Of a stretch of DNA of 64,000 nt, positions 34,701 through 45,783 are shown in pieces. A program made the translations under genes and the position numbers. Location of the stretch: the NCBI GenBank assembly GCA_001466705.2, contig LATX02000201.1, positions 310,001-374,000 of the forward strand, read 5' to 3'. Source of the DNA: Moniliophthora roreri (Eukaryota; Basidiomycota; Agaricomycetes; Agaricales; Marasmiaceae). The notes beneath the pieces are model-generated. The model was not told the DNA's origin, ran no database searches, and saw nothing but the letters and a program-made list of their open reading frames with translations. The first letter of the stretch is position 1. Each line of letters opens with the position of its first letter.

Positions 34701-35093
34701 ATGACTAGATGGACTTTATTATTTCTATAGATGTACATTATACGATGATAGATCCCTTCGTTATTCGTACTCGCCCTGTATCTTATAGGTATTTACTTTA
34801 CTAATTATTTTGTTTTTCCTGTGCTTGTAATGGATTTCAATTAAAAGTATTAGTTCGACTATCTTCATGTTGCAAGGTGCTGCAATCCCTCGATCTCTCA
34901 ATCAATCGTAATCCGACGTCGTGCGTCCTCTGGACATGAACAAACTTCAGAGTTGCTCATGGGGGGGGAGAGGGAAGCCTGGCGAGTCAGTTGCATAGAC
35001 GATTCAAATTATCGATAAGTGTGTACGAAATACAGGAAGATGGGTATTATAGCTAGCGATACATTAATCGTACTAAAATATATTCCTATCCTA
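34701..35093. other. Convergent intergenic region between the two zinc-binding paralogues
   Basis: A 393-bp gap holding the 3' ends of both genes. It is AT-rich near 34730-34830 with a G8 run near 34962. No ORF or hairpin terminator was identified. Confidence 0.5.
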
Positions 35094-37547
35094 TCATGGA
35101 CCACAATCAGCATGATCTCTTCGGAGTGAGCTCACGCGAGCTGCAATCCCAAAACAATATTCGCATTGCACAAGGTCAAATCCAAAGTGACTCCGCTTGT
35201 TCAAATGCTTCTTCAAACCACCCACACGGAAAGAACTCGGACAACCCGCCCACGCACACTTGTACTTCCCATCTTTTGCTCCTCCAACAATCCTTTCAGG
35301 TGGGTGAGCCTTCATACAATGATCACGGGGATTCTCATCGGGAGACAACTCGACTGGGCATTCTTGCCCATCGCTCCTGATCCAGCCACATTTTACTTTC
35401 TTGGTAACAACTTTGATGCCGTTCTGAGTGGCGCCTGAAGATCCGTTGGAGATGGGTGCAGCGGCGGGGGCAATGATGCCTTGTTGCGGAACGAACATGT
35501 CGGGTGTGGGGGTAACGACATTGACATCGTGATAGATGGGATTCCCGTAAGCGAGAGAGCCAGAGGTGAATTGTAGACCATTGATCGAGGTAGAAGCGCT
35601 CGGACCTGCTAGAGGTGTTTGGGCTCGATTCGCCGAATGATATGGAGTAGGTAGCATGGGATTGGGATAAGAGTGTGTGACGTCGCCGGATGCGGCGCTG
35701 GTGGCATTTGCAACCTGCTGCTGGTAGCACTGAGGCGGAGCTGCATGTTGAAACATGGGCTGATTGATGCCGTAGCTGGGGTGAGGACCACCCTGTCGTC
35801 CATCGATCGATGTGTACAAAGAAGTGGTGTGTTGTTGAGGAGCAAGACGGGTGAGCTGAATTCGACCTGGAAGAGGTCGAATGGGACGTTGAAGAGCTGA
35901 TACCTCAGCTTCGGAGCGGGTAAGAGACGTATAGCCAAATGTATTCGGCTCTTCTCCGATTGATGGAGGTACACACAAGCTGCGGACTTGCATATCATCG
36001 GAAGACGCTGGCGTACGCGGTAACGTGACCTGGGATCCTGAATTAGCAGCTGGAGCGGTTGAAGTCGAAGCTGCTGCTTTCGGTTTTGGCAAGGATGCCC
36101 GCTCTTTCGCCAATGTCTCCCGAGCCTTTCGGAGACAGTCGTCGACTATCTGCTGATTGAACACCAGGCCATTACGACGGAGGTGAGCAAACTCCCAGTC
36201 GATGTCCATCACAATCCCCATTGCATAGCTCTTAGTTGTCAGCTTTTTGTAAATTCTCCAAGACGCGCGAACGAAGAGAGCGTCCCAGTCAGCCCAGTTC
36301 CCGAGTGCCGGAATCGTGACCTTTTCTTCGAGCGCATAACAAAGTGCTTCAATGACCGCTGATATCAACATAGCCTGGCTGGGTCTTAAGAATCTTGAAA
36401 TCAGAAAATGGATCAAAAAGTGGACGAGGCGAACGTACACTCTGGAATTCGTTTTCCTCTTACCAAGGATTTGATCCTTTTTAGGAGGAGACACGGTATT
36501 CTGGACAGCAGATCTACGGCAAATAACACATCAGTTTTTATCTGCAGAAGAGAAGAACGCGTAGACGTACGCGCCAACTTGAGTCGGCTTCTTTCCTTTC
36601 ACGATGGTGGCAGTGGGAGAGGAAGCGGTGATAGCATTGCTACCAGAGACGACACTTGATTTAATTCGTTTCCTTGTTGGCGCATCGTCTTGGGCGGCTT
36701 TTCCTTTGCCTTTAGTAGAAGTGGTTGAAGCGGTAACGGGTGTTTCTACCACGCTGAATTGAGCAACGACCTTCGACGCTCCCGTTTCGTTCGGTGTGGA
36801 AGTGAAGGTAGAGGCGACATGTGAAGTGAGGCGAACAGGAGCCTGTACTTTTCCGTGATCGTTGGGGAGAGATAAAGCTGGGTGTACACCGATGACGGGA
36901 TGCGGAAGCGTAGATATAGAAAGTCGCTTTGCCTCGAGGATGTCGCGAAACCTCTGGTCGATATTTTTATCACCATCACTATTGCCTTCGTTGTATACCT
37001 CCTCGTCGCCAAAAAGGTCATCGTATGAACTGTATAACCTGTGAGCCGAATTGTTATAGGCTTTGATTGAGAAACACGCACTCTGTGGATTCGTCGCGAT
37101 TGTGAGTGGCACCCTGTCTTACAGCTTGTTTGCTGCACAAGTTGATTGTCAGTAACATAAAATGCTCGAGAAGGTATGGAGGAACTCACTTCGTGCTAGA
37201 GGCGCAGCCTGGGAGAGATAAAGCCGGGTGTGGAAGCGTGGATAGAGAAAGTCGCTTTGCCTCGAGGATGTCGCGAAACCTCTGGTCGATATCTTCACCA
37301 CCATCACTATTGCCTTCGTTGTATACCTCCTCGTCGCCAAAAAGGTCATCGTATGAACTGTATAACCAGTAAGCCGAATTGGTATAGGCTTTAATTGAGA
37401 AACACGCACTCCGCGGATTCGTCGTGATCGCGAGTGGCACCCTGTCTTACAGCTTGTTTGCTGCCACAAGTTGATTGTCAGTAACATAAAATGCTCGAGA
37501 ACGTATAGAGGAACTCACTTCGCGTAGCCTGGCAGGTGCAACAACAT
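35094..37547 (-). CDS. Cys/His zinc-binding protein, paralogue 2, with duplicated exon pair
   Basis: Seven exons (37547..37519, 37460..37410, 37357..37190, 37132..37082, 37029..36571, 36513..36439, 36393..35094) join in frame to 710 residues. Exons 2-3 and 4-5 begin with the same unit (KQAVRQGATRDHDES... then DSYDDLFGDEEVYNEGNSDG), an internal tandem duplication. The C-terminal 100 residues match paralogue 1: CGWIRSDGQECPVELSPDEN..., CAWAGCPSSFRVGGLKKH (C-x4-C-x11-H-x5-H) and CEYCFGIAARVSSLRRDHAD followed by C. The middle is Pro/Gln/Ser-rich. Probably nuclear. The start is uncertain: MLLHLPGYA is the nearest ATG, but an in-frame upstream ATG would add a hydrophobic stretch. Intron 36438..36394 is 45 nt, so a longer ORF reads through it. 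Confidence 0.82.
37082..37460 (-). repeat. Tandem duplication of an exon pair (328-bp period)
   Basis: 37460 back to about 37240 matches 37132 back to about 36910 with a constant 328-base offset, including exon, donor GTGCGT, intron, acceptor TTATACAG and the next exon. Each spliced unit adds 73 codons (51 + 168 nt) in phase, so the duplication does not disturb the frame. Differences are few (TAACC/TAACA, GGTGAAGA/GATAAAAA), so it is recent. Confidence 0.88.
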
Positions 37548-39290
37548 GCTGGAGTGAAGGAGAAGCAAGACCAAGACGAAAGTTGGAGTGAAGAAATAAA
37601 GAACGCGCCAAACCGACTGTTCCACGTTCATTTCAAGTCCGCGGACAATGGACCTGGACAGTATTTCTGATGCGAACATGGAGGACAATGGCCAGCGATC
37701 ATTAGCCAACTTGATTTTGTGCCAAATTTACGGCAAAGCCACTTACTCTGCCTTTGCCAGTCACCTCCCCGAGTCATGTATCATGGCCACAGATGCGTCG
37801 TTCCAGGCAGGGGTACTCTCCTGAATATTATCTTGCTACATAACAGATCAGCGACGCAGCACTTTGAAGTATAGAAATCGCGCACATCATGTATATTCCA
37901 ACTCAATGCTCAGCTTGACGCTGTTCAACGTCCCCAAGTCATCTCATGCAGGAGCATGTATGACCATGGATGCGCTGTTTCATGCAGGGTTATTTCCTCA
38001 AAATTATCTTGCTACATAGTAGATCAGCGAGGTAAGACTCGAACTCTGACTTGTCTTCTTACCTTTGGAACATCAAGAAGGATATAACGTTGGGGATAGC
38101 AGGCCGGTCACTGTCAGGTTCATGCTACTGCTCTCCACTTCCAATAACCTGTCGAGTTTCTGCCCTCAGGATATTTTGGACTACACACATGATTCTGTCT
38201 TCTCCCGGCCATATTACTATCGGCATGCAGTACGCTGCCCAGAAGGCCTGCGATAGTGTAAACTATCGGTGTCGTATTTGTGGTGAAGTATTTGGAAGTT
38301 TTCGTCACGACATGTTTCGACGCGTATGCGCCTCGCAATAAGTAGTGGCGATGGTTTTGAAATGATGTTTTGCAGCAGTTTGGCTCGTAATTACAACCTT
38401 GGATCGTGTCAGTGGTCCAACTAAAGGATGAGAAACAGGTAAGTGATTGTGTACAGGATATTTCGCAACATTGAACATTACGCACCAACTGAAAACCTCA
38501 ATGCTTCAAGCATGTTTTCTTTATCGTAGCGTTTCACTTCCTCCCTTCATGCAAGATCGGTTGAGCCCTGCAGACTTTCTGGCACCCATCATCTGCCAGT
38601 CATGTCGGAACCCATCCCGAGTTCTAAGACAGATCCTCACGTCGACTCTTTCCATTGGCCGCTTCGATTTTTGCTTCTCTATGAATCCCGTGAGTTTGCT
38701 GTATCGAATATGGTGATTGACATCCATACTGTCGACCGAATCTCATTGCGAGCTTTTATACATGCGGTAGGATGGGCCTGCTTGAGTACTTCCGAGGTTT
38801 TTTCATGCGCATTCTACGCACTGTGAGAGGAGGAAAAAGGGAGGTTTCGCAATTGGAACTGGCGCGCGCGGGTCATTTGTCTGAGTCAAGGACAAGCAAC
38901 AAACCATTCCGGATGGAGATTACATATCTCGGCACGACGGTGACGTGCGGTCCGCCCCAAAAGCCAGGTTCCTCCGCTCCGTCATGGCGCATCATGCCTG
39001 GACTTGAGTCGACGTCCATGAACTTGAACTTTATTGGCCTTTAGATTGTGGGTTCTGGCGGGTTGGTCGCTTTTCAATAAATCTCGCTGGTGAAATGTAA
39101 TCTACAAATGCCTCGCACACCTCACCTAGTATCCTTCTGTGTGCATTTCATCGATCAAAGTTAATTGGACGGACTGATATTCCTGATTGCCTTTATCGTT
39201 GACTCAGGATCCCCAGAACCTTCCCGACGGTGATTACATACAAAGTACATAACCCGCCGAAAAGAACTCAACCTTGAACTACCATACCAA
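37548..39290. other. No gene seen; two diverged direct repeats
   Basis: Positions 37773-37857 and 37954-38033 are related (CATG...GATGCG...TCTTGCTACATA, then AGATCAGCGA), about 180 bp apart. A plus-strand frame at 38772-39044 (90 codons) has no recognisable feature. The region may include the upstream region of the minus-strand zinc-binding gene and the promoter of the small gene at 39291. Confidence 0.4.
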
Positions 39291-39831
39291 ATGGCAAACT
39301 CTCAAGAGGTCGATCCATCCGTGGGTCCTCTGACTCTTTAATTTCGAGCTGAACCACTGACATTCACCACTAGACAGCCCAAGGACAAGATGATGGTGAA
39401 AACTCCACCGTTCATGTTGACCTTTCCGGCCCAGATCATAATGGAATCGCAGATTCAGATACGCCCGTCACTGTAAGCGAATTCCTCTACAAACCATCCG
39501 TTCCAAAACTCGAGCTCGTTTCGTTTTTTTTTTCCAGGTCAATACCAGCTCCCGTTCGGAAGACCTTTTGGCCATCGCAACGAGGGACAATCTCGATCGC
39601 ACAGGGTTCTTTGGAAACAGTGGCAATTCCAACGAGTTTGCAAACATGCTCAGTGGCGGTGATTATGATGGTGACAGAGCCGTAATTGTGTTTGGGGATT
39701 TTGAAGAGAACACAGTATTACCAACTGGAGCCGGCGACGATGGAACCGGCGACGATGAAGCTGGCGACGGAAGTGATGATGAAACGTTGATTCTAGGGTA
39801 CGTCTCTGAACCTTTCGCGCCGTGTTTTTAG
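39291..39831 (+). CDS. Small acidic protein, unrecognised
   Basis: Exons 39291..39320, 39374..39472 and 39538..39831 join in frame to 140 residues. It starts MANSQEVDPS, is rich in Asp/Glu/Gly and Ser/Asn, and contains RSEDLLAIATRDNLDRTGFF followed by a repeat-like acidic run (GAGDDGTGDDEAGDGSDDE). There is no signal peptide, membrane helix or Cys pattern. GT-AG introns of 53 and 65 nt with pyrimidine tracts support expression. I do not recognise a family. It could be longer if the frame continues through a donor-like GGTACGTC at 39797 into a further exon, in which case the last 11 codons would be intronic. Confidence 0.55.
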
Positions 39832-40034
39832 TTGCTTAGTCCGTTTTGCTAAGGCTCTGAAAACCAAAGTTTTCGGGAAAGTGAAAAGTTTTCTTGCACA
39901 TTACTGGAGAAAAAGAGCAAAAGCGTCGTAAAAAAAAAAACCCCCGTCTATTCCAAAGCATGCAAACGAGAATGCCAATAAATACGTAAAGATCGCAGAA
40001 TAAATAGTATCAGTGACCACTGTAATACCGTCGT

Positions 40035-42434
40035 TCAAAGCTCGTTCTCAGGAAGAGCGTCGTAAGCCGGGCACAACTCATCCCAGGCAGCTACACCCGT
40101 GTACAATTTAGAATCGAGGGCCGGATCGTGATGGATTGAAAACTTACGAGGAACTGTATCAACCCACTCAGTCCAATCGTCCGATCCTTCAGCAAAAACG
40201 ACAGCGAGACCACTAGTCTCGATGGTTCAATAACCAAACCGAATGAGAGACACGGAAAGTACGTACACTTCAAGATGCCAGTCAATATGGCAATGGAGGA
40301 ACCATGGTCCAGGGTTGTCAGTGAAGAAGCGGAAGGTAACATTGTCTCCTCCTTTGCCAGAGTTGACAACGTCTCGGCGGACCTGTGCGAGTGAATAAGT
40401 ATTGACAAGGTATCGGGAGAAGAAATAAAGTGTGGCGTACTGGGTTCTCATAGTTGTAAGTATCAGATCCTGCGACTCGGACAACATCGAATGCGTGCTA
40501 AAGCCAAATGTCAGAGCTATATATAGAACTTCAGTCTCGGGGAGACAACTAGGCCACTTACACCGTGCAGGTGCATAGGATGTTCAAAGCCCTTCACACC
40601 ACCACCCGTAATGCTGATCTCAATGCTCGAGTTTGCCGGAAGTTCATACACCGATCCTGCAGGTAACAAATTTCCAGGCTTCTGGGCACCGCTGAGAACT
40701 TGCAGAAGCACTGGGAGAGGAGGTGACACGTATTCTACGTCGTTGATCGCAAAGTGGTCGCTCGACTTGTTCCAAATCGGAATCAGCCCTTGATCTGGCC
40801 CACGGTGCGATAGGAAAAGAAACATACAGTGCTGAGATGCAAGTTCAGAGCGTAGTCCACACCACCGCGGAACGGTTGACCTGGAGCTCCAGGTTTCTCG
40901 CGGGCAATAGGGTGAAGATCGGCTTCATTGAGCATGTTGTCTGGTTTCTTGGCGGCAACAAAGTTCTTGGGTGGTTCGATTTCGGGTGCACCGACGTAGC
41001 GAAGGATAGCAGAGTTGATACCATCGTTGAAGCCACCATCACCAAACGAGGGGTCAGCGTGAATCCAGTAGTTTCCGACAGGCTGGTTGGCTTCGAGCTG
41101 GTGCAAGAAAAGTGAGACAATGGTCTGAAATTTTTGAGGCACAACCATACAATGAAGGAGTAACGTTGACCTGGTGTAGTGTGAGTAGTGTGTTATAGTT
41201 ACGATGGTGTATGAAAACTAGAGCTCACCGATGAAAATACGGAGGCCGTTGACTGTTACCGGTTCATGTAAGATACTATCAGCTTCGATGACCGTCCTAC
41301 CAGAAGATTCAATATCCACTCAAGATAACACCAGAATAAGCTCACATGTCGTGGTTATCAATCGAGAAGATATAGTCTGGTCCACAAGCGGTGTTGATCA
41401 GACGCATACGGTATCTACGAGCTCTAGTCAGACAGAGAGACGTACATGATCAATGAAAATCACCTACCGCTTGCCCTGTTGGACTTGAATTACTGCGAGC
41501 TCCGTGGCATCGCCCTTTTTCCATCTGGAAAGCAACTAAACAAAGGACTTCAAACAAAGCTCAAGGTGTACTTACCGTCCGAGACCATTGATGAGTGTCG
41601 AGTCGGGGGTACTTTGTAGAACGGTTAACTTCGTGAGCAGGATGATATGAACATGGATACTAACGGAGAGACCAGGGTTTTGGCCTTATCGTGGTACCAA
41701 TCGGCGAGCGTAATAACAGTAGACTCTGCAGAACATGTGAGATATCTTGTTAGCGAGCCAACGCAGTGACCACTCGTACCATCGTCAACATCGTACATAT
41801 CCTTGAAAGGATCATCAGGGTCATAGATGACAATCGGTCCTCGAAGGCCATCGCAATATTGCGTTGCTATATTTCTCACCCGTCAGAAGCATGTTAGAGT
41901 GGGGAACGAAAGAACTTACACAAGTGAGAATGGTACCAGAATGTTCCTGCTTGCTCCCTAACCGGGAATTCATACAAGAAACTGGTCCCGTGCGGAATTG
42001 GGCATTGATTGACAAATGCAGGTCCATCGGCCCAGTTAGTGTGGGCTTGGAAGAAACCGTGCCAATGCTGGTTATGAAATCGTTTGAGTGTTTACTGCAA
42101 AGGTGAGAAAAAAAATTGACTTACAATACTGGTTGACTGTAACATGGTGTTGTCGTTCAACTGGTTCACGACATTAATCTTCAAGGTATCACCCTATATC
42201 ATACATATTGTCAGCAAGCGCTCAATCGAGGATGTCTCTTGGAACACCTGCCTTGTTACCGACGATGAGAGGACCAATTGTAGTGCCACCCGCAAGAACA
42301 GCACCTCGACTGAATCCATCGGGACTGACGACGCCATTAGAGATGACCAGGTCAGTCTCGGGGCCTATGGCTGCATAGGCCCTAGCGGTGAGTGCAAGGA
42401 GAACGAAGGATAGAAGGGAGTGGATGCGAGCCAT
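40035..42434 (-). CDS. Laccase (multicopper oxidase)
   Basis: About 15 exons from ATG 42434 to TGA 40035. [20 protein letters not shown] is a signal peptide. Copper ligands: HWHGFFQ (residue 85), [16 protein letters not shown] (about 129), HPMHLHGHAFDVV, and [16 protein letters not shown], with Leu at the axial T1 position. Exons: 42434..42252, 42193..42125, 42067..41920, 41866..41780, 41725..41665, 41611..41576, 41524..41468, 41414..41346, 41296..41229, 41170..41151, 41097..about 40813, about 40785..40562, 40497..40441, 40382..40267, 40212..40035. Laccases oxidise phenols with O2 outside the cell, in lignin breakdown or pigment formation. Two oddities: the first intron needs a GC donor, and the exon 11/12 junction near 40785-40815 has no normal intron. 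Confidence 0.93.
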
Positions 42435-44509
42435 TGCAATTCTGCGAGAGCGCCGATGAGGCAAATAGACTAGAACAGGCTGGGTTTTATATCTGTGTTT
42501 TCGGTTACGACAGAGGTTGCGAGACAGGGCAGAGAACAATCATTAACGACACATCCGCGAGAAAAAAAAATTAAGGGATAGTTGGGTTGAGCCATGCTGC
42601 ACTGAGAGGCAATTCAGCGCAAACAATTGCGCTGTCCGGTTTGAGGGATAGCCGGGTGGACACCGTTGAATATTAACATTCAAGTCGGAGGAATTAGCCC
42701 GGGATAACAAAATGACTGATTGATATTGAAGCGAACGCTACATGTTCCTCGATGTGTCGGCATCATTGGGTCAGTTCCTAAAATTCCTAGTGCTAGCGAG
42801 AGTGAAATGACCAGCGAAAGCGACTGAGATAGACCGACGTTGGAACTGAACCAATCAGTCTACTATCCTCGTTTTTGTGGAGCTTCTGTAGCATCCCAGA
42901 TAGTAAGTTGATTGTGTCCCTGAAAGCATGAAGATATGCTTACCTACAGGTGTTGCTGATAGTAAAAGCGGGACGATGTACGTATAACACCCATCAACCG
43001 GTCAACAACAGCCGGAATTCATAGCGTACAGACGCCCGTATAGCATGCACCACTTTCCGCCCTTGACTGACTTAGCCGAGGAAAGCGAAAATTGCAAATG
43101 CAAAGGTAGTTCAACCCCACTTCTACTGTAAGCTAGTTCAGCCAAGGAGCTGTTTTTGTAACGGTGAGAGAGAACTCACCTAGTTGTATCTGGCTCCCAC
43201 TCCATGGAGCGCTGACACTATACACCATGATGATTTTTTCTCGCGATAGCCGAGTTCAACGTTGCGGGACGTAGCATCTGCCAGTGAAATATCTGACGTA
43301 TGCTAGGATCCTGTTAACAACCGGTCCAGCTCTGATATGAGGTTGCCCGAGCTACATATTCTGTAGCTCCGGTGAGTGACAGTGTCTCTGGACTCTAGAG
43401 TGGTAAGAATCAAAGATGGGACTGCTGTATTCGAAAAAGACGCACCACAAAATGGCGTCCGAAAGTCGATAGACAAGCTTCTTGAGCTAGAAAGGATCCC
43501 CGCTCGTCACTATGCTGTAGGACCTCGAGGGGTGCTATTCTACCAACGCCAACATGACGCCGTCTCGAGCGTTCAGGAATCAGCGCATCATTACTACGAA
43601 GTATAGGCCTTCCACATGTATCTCATCCCACGCACTTCCCGGTACCCTCAAAGCTTGCAATAGCCGTAGGATGAGCCACTTTCAGTTCCTTTTAGAGGGC
43701 TTGGCGCTGCTTGGCATCAGGAGGGCTGCTGTAGCCGGTGTAACGAGCTGTAACGAAACAAGAGGGCGTGGAAATTGATGATATTCTAGATCTTCTGGAC
43801 ATGGCCACCAGCCATGGAGTATCTGTAGTCCAATCTTCGAGCCATCCGGAATGTCTTCCTCTGTTATTCTGCTGGATATTCGATTTGAGTTGCCGCAATC
43901 AGGATCATGGACGTCAAGTGGCAAGAACCCTTCGCGACCCGAGTCACAAGGCTCACAACGGCGAAAACTGATGGAAACTACCCAAAAGGGAAAATTCTCC
44001 GAGTGGTTCCGGATCCATACTCTCTCTTGTTCTCTTGTGTGCAGGAAAGACCTAAACCACTATTTTCTAAACGGCTTTGTTGGCTGCAGTCTCCAAGTAG
44101 ACAAAGTGGATTAAACACTGAGAGCTCAGCCCAGGGAAACCGAGGGGTTTGCTCTTTCCGGCCTTGCACCTGCCGTTTATGGCAGTTTCTCTCACGGTCA
44201 CTGGTCAAAGTCGGACTAGTCCCTCCACGACGATCATCATCTTTCAAATTCAACTGTAGAGGGAATGGGTCTATACCAGATTTTTATTCGACTCACGCTA
44301 GATCTGTCTTTGATAACTGCCTGCTAGGTCTCAACTGGGTCTAGTGAGTATGCAGGGTTATTCTTGGGTAATTCGGCTTATTTCCAGGTCTGGTCTTACA
44401 GTAAGGCACGATTCGACGCAAGTTTGACAGCTTGAAGGCAGCAACAGCAGAAGTCTTCGTCATCCACTTTCTCTCTTACCAACTCCACGAAGATATTCAA
44501 GCACTCGGG
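42435..44509. other. No gene seen; divergent promoter region between laccase and hydrolase
   Basis: About 2 kb. The laccase side holds a TATA box. ORFs at 43376-44344 overlap on both strands with no motif or shared splice structure, and none resembles a protein I know. It separates two divergently transcribed genes, so it may carry regulatory sites for both, but none was identified with confidence. Confidence 0.4.
42485..42491 (-). promoter_or_regulatory. TATA box of the laccase gene
   Basis: The minus strand reads GATATAAAACCC, about 55 bases upstream of the laccase ATG at 42434, matching the spacing at the GH71 gene. By motif and position only. Confidence 0.5.
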
Positions 44510-45783
44510 ATGCCACGACTATTGAAGAAATATGGAGACGTCAGTTTTGGCGAGAAGGTGCAAATTTGGCTAGTCTTCCTGAAGTTGCGTGAGTCCTCAA
44601 AGTTGACTTTGAGGTTCGTTATATTGCCGTCCCTCACAAAATGACCTGTTAGCCTTCGCCTTGGCTTGGAAGCTTTTGACGTCCAAATTCTATGCACACT
44701 CTCGATACAAGACTTGGCGACACAATATCGGAGAAGCCGCTTTTCGTGCAATCGGGCTTTCGATACCGCAGATGCAGTATGTCATGGGCGGCAAGACAAC
44801 GCTCGTCTGCTACAAGGATTGGAGCAGCAAGAGAAAACTCTCGGTGACGGTCGAGGAGATTCAAGGAGAGGAAGCGAGGTTGTTGTGGATTGGAGGGAAA
44901 AGGACTGATCGAGTGATCTATTACTTGCATGGTACGATCACTATTAAATCATTTCGTCCAGTTCAGTATTGATTATTCTCATCATCTACAGGTGGCGGAT
45001 ACGCTTTGCCCCTGCAAGAATATGCCTTATCCTTCTGGAGGCATGTTCAAGAAGAACTCGAAAGGAAAGGGTTGGATGTCGGGGTTGTAGTTCTGAACTA
45101 TGGTAAGTGAATAAACACTCATTAGACACTTTCCCACTCCTCACACATTCTATCTAGCTCTCATCCCAGACGCACCTTTCCCAACAGTCCTTCGACAAGC
45201 TATCAAAGGGCTTCAGCTTCTCCTTGACGACGGAGTAAAGCCCGAGAATTTGCAGCTGTCTGGCGATTCCGCTGGAGGCAACCTTGTTCTGCAAGTCTTG
45301 TCGCATCTTCTCAATCCCGTACCCAACGTTCCTTCTGTAACGTGCGGTGTCATCAACGGTGCATACCTCATGTCGCCCTGGGTGTCTTTCAAGGACGAAG
45401 ATGGTACACATGCAGCTCGTGCTGCCACCGATGTTATTACTACATCTGGTATTCTGGAGTTTGGAGAGTATGTGTTGCGGGATGTCCCCAACGAGCAGCA
45501 GCCGTATATCGAGCTCAATATAGCACCTGAAACGTGGTGGAATGGGTTGGACAAGGTGGTGAAGAGGGTATTCATGAGTGTTGGAAGGGATGAGTGTTTC
45601 TTGGATGATATTGTCAAGCTGGACAACCGTATGAAGACGTATCATTCGGATGTGAAGATGGTGGTGCAGGAATATGGTGTTCATTGCGATCCGTATATTG
45701 ATTTCATGATCCCTGGAGAGAAGCGGTTCGTGGAGTTGACGGGTGAAGTGGTTGACTGGGTAGCAGATGGGTTTTCGGTTTAA
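44510..45783 (+). CDS. Alpha/beta hydrolase, HSL-like esterase/lipase family
   Basis: Exons 44510..44588, 44653..44931, 44992..45102 and 45158..45783 join in frame to 364 residues. The oxyanion-hole motif is YYLHGGGYALP, the nucleophile elbow GDSAGGNL, and a late acid/His region reads MSVGRDECFLDDI and EYGVHCDPYID (His in GVHCDPY). This is the Abhydrolase_3 arrangement of fungal esterases acting on small esters or acylated metabolites; the substrate is unknown. Residues about 24-40 (VQIWLVFLKLPFALAWKLL) form one hydrophobic segment that may anchor the protein to a membrane. The start at 44510 is the first ATG giving this segment, and an upstream exon is possible. Confidence 0.88.

Noticed and set aside
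36531..37112. Frame beginning at a GTG (37112) as the N-terminus of paralogue 2.
   Set aside because: No ATG is available, a stop lies just upstream in that frame, and the exon-pair structure gives a better joined reading.
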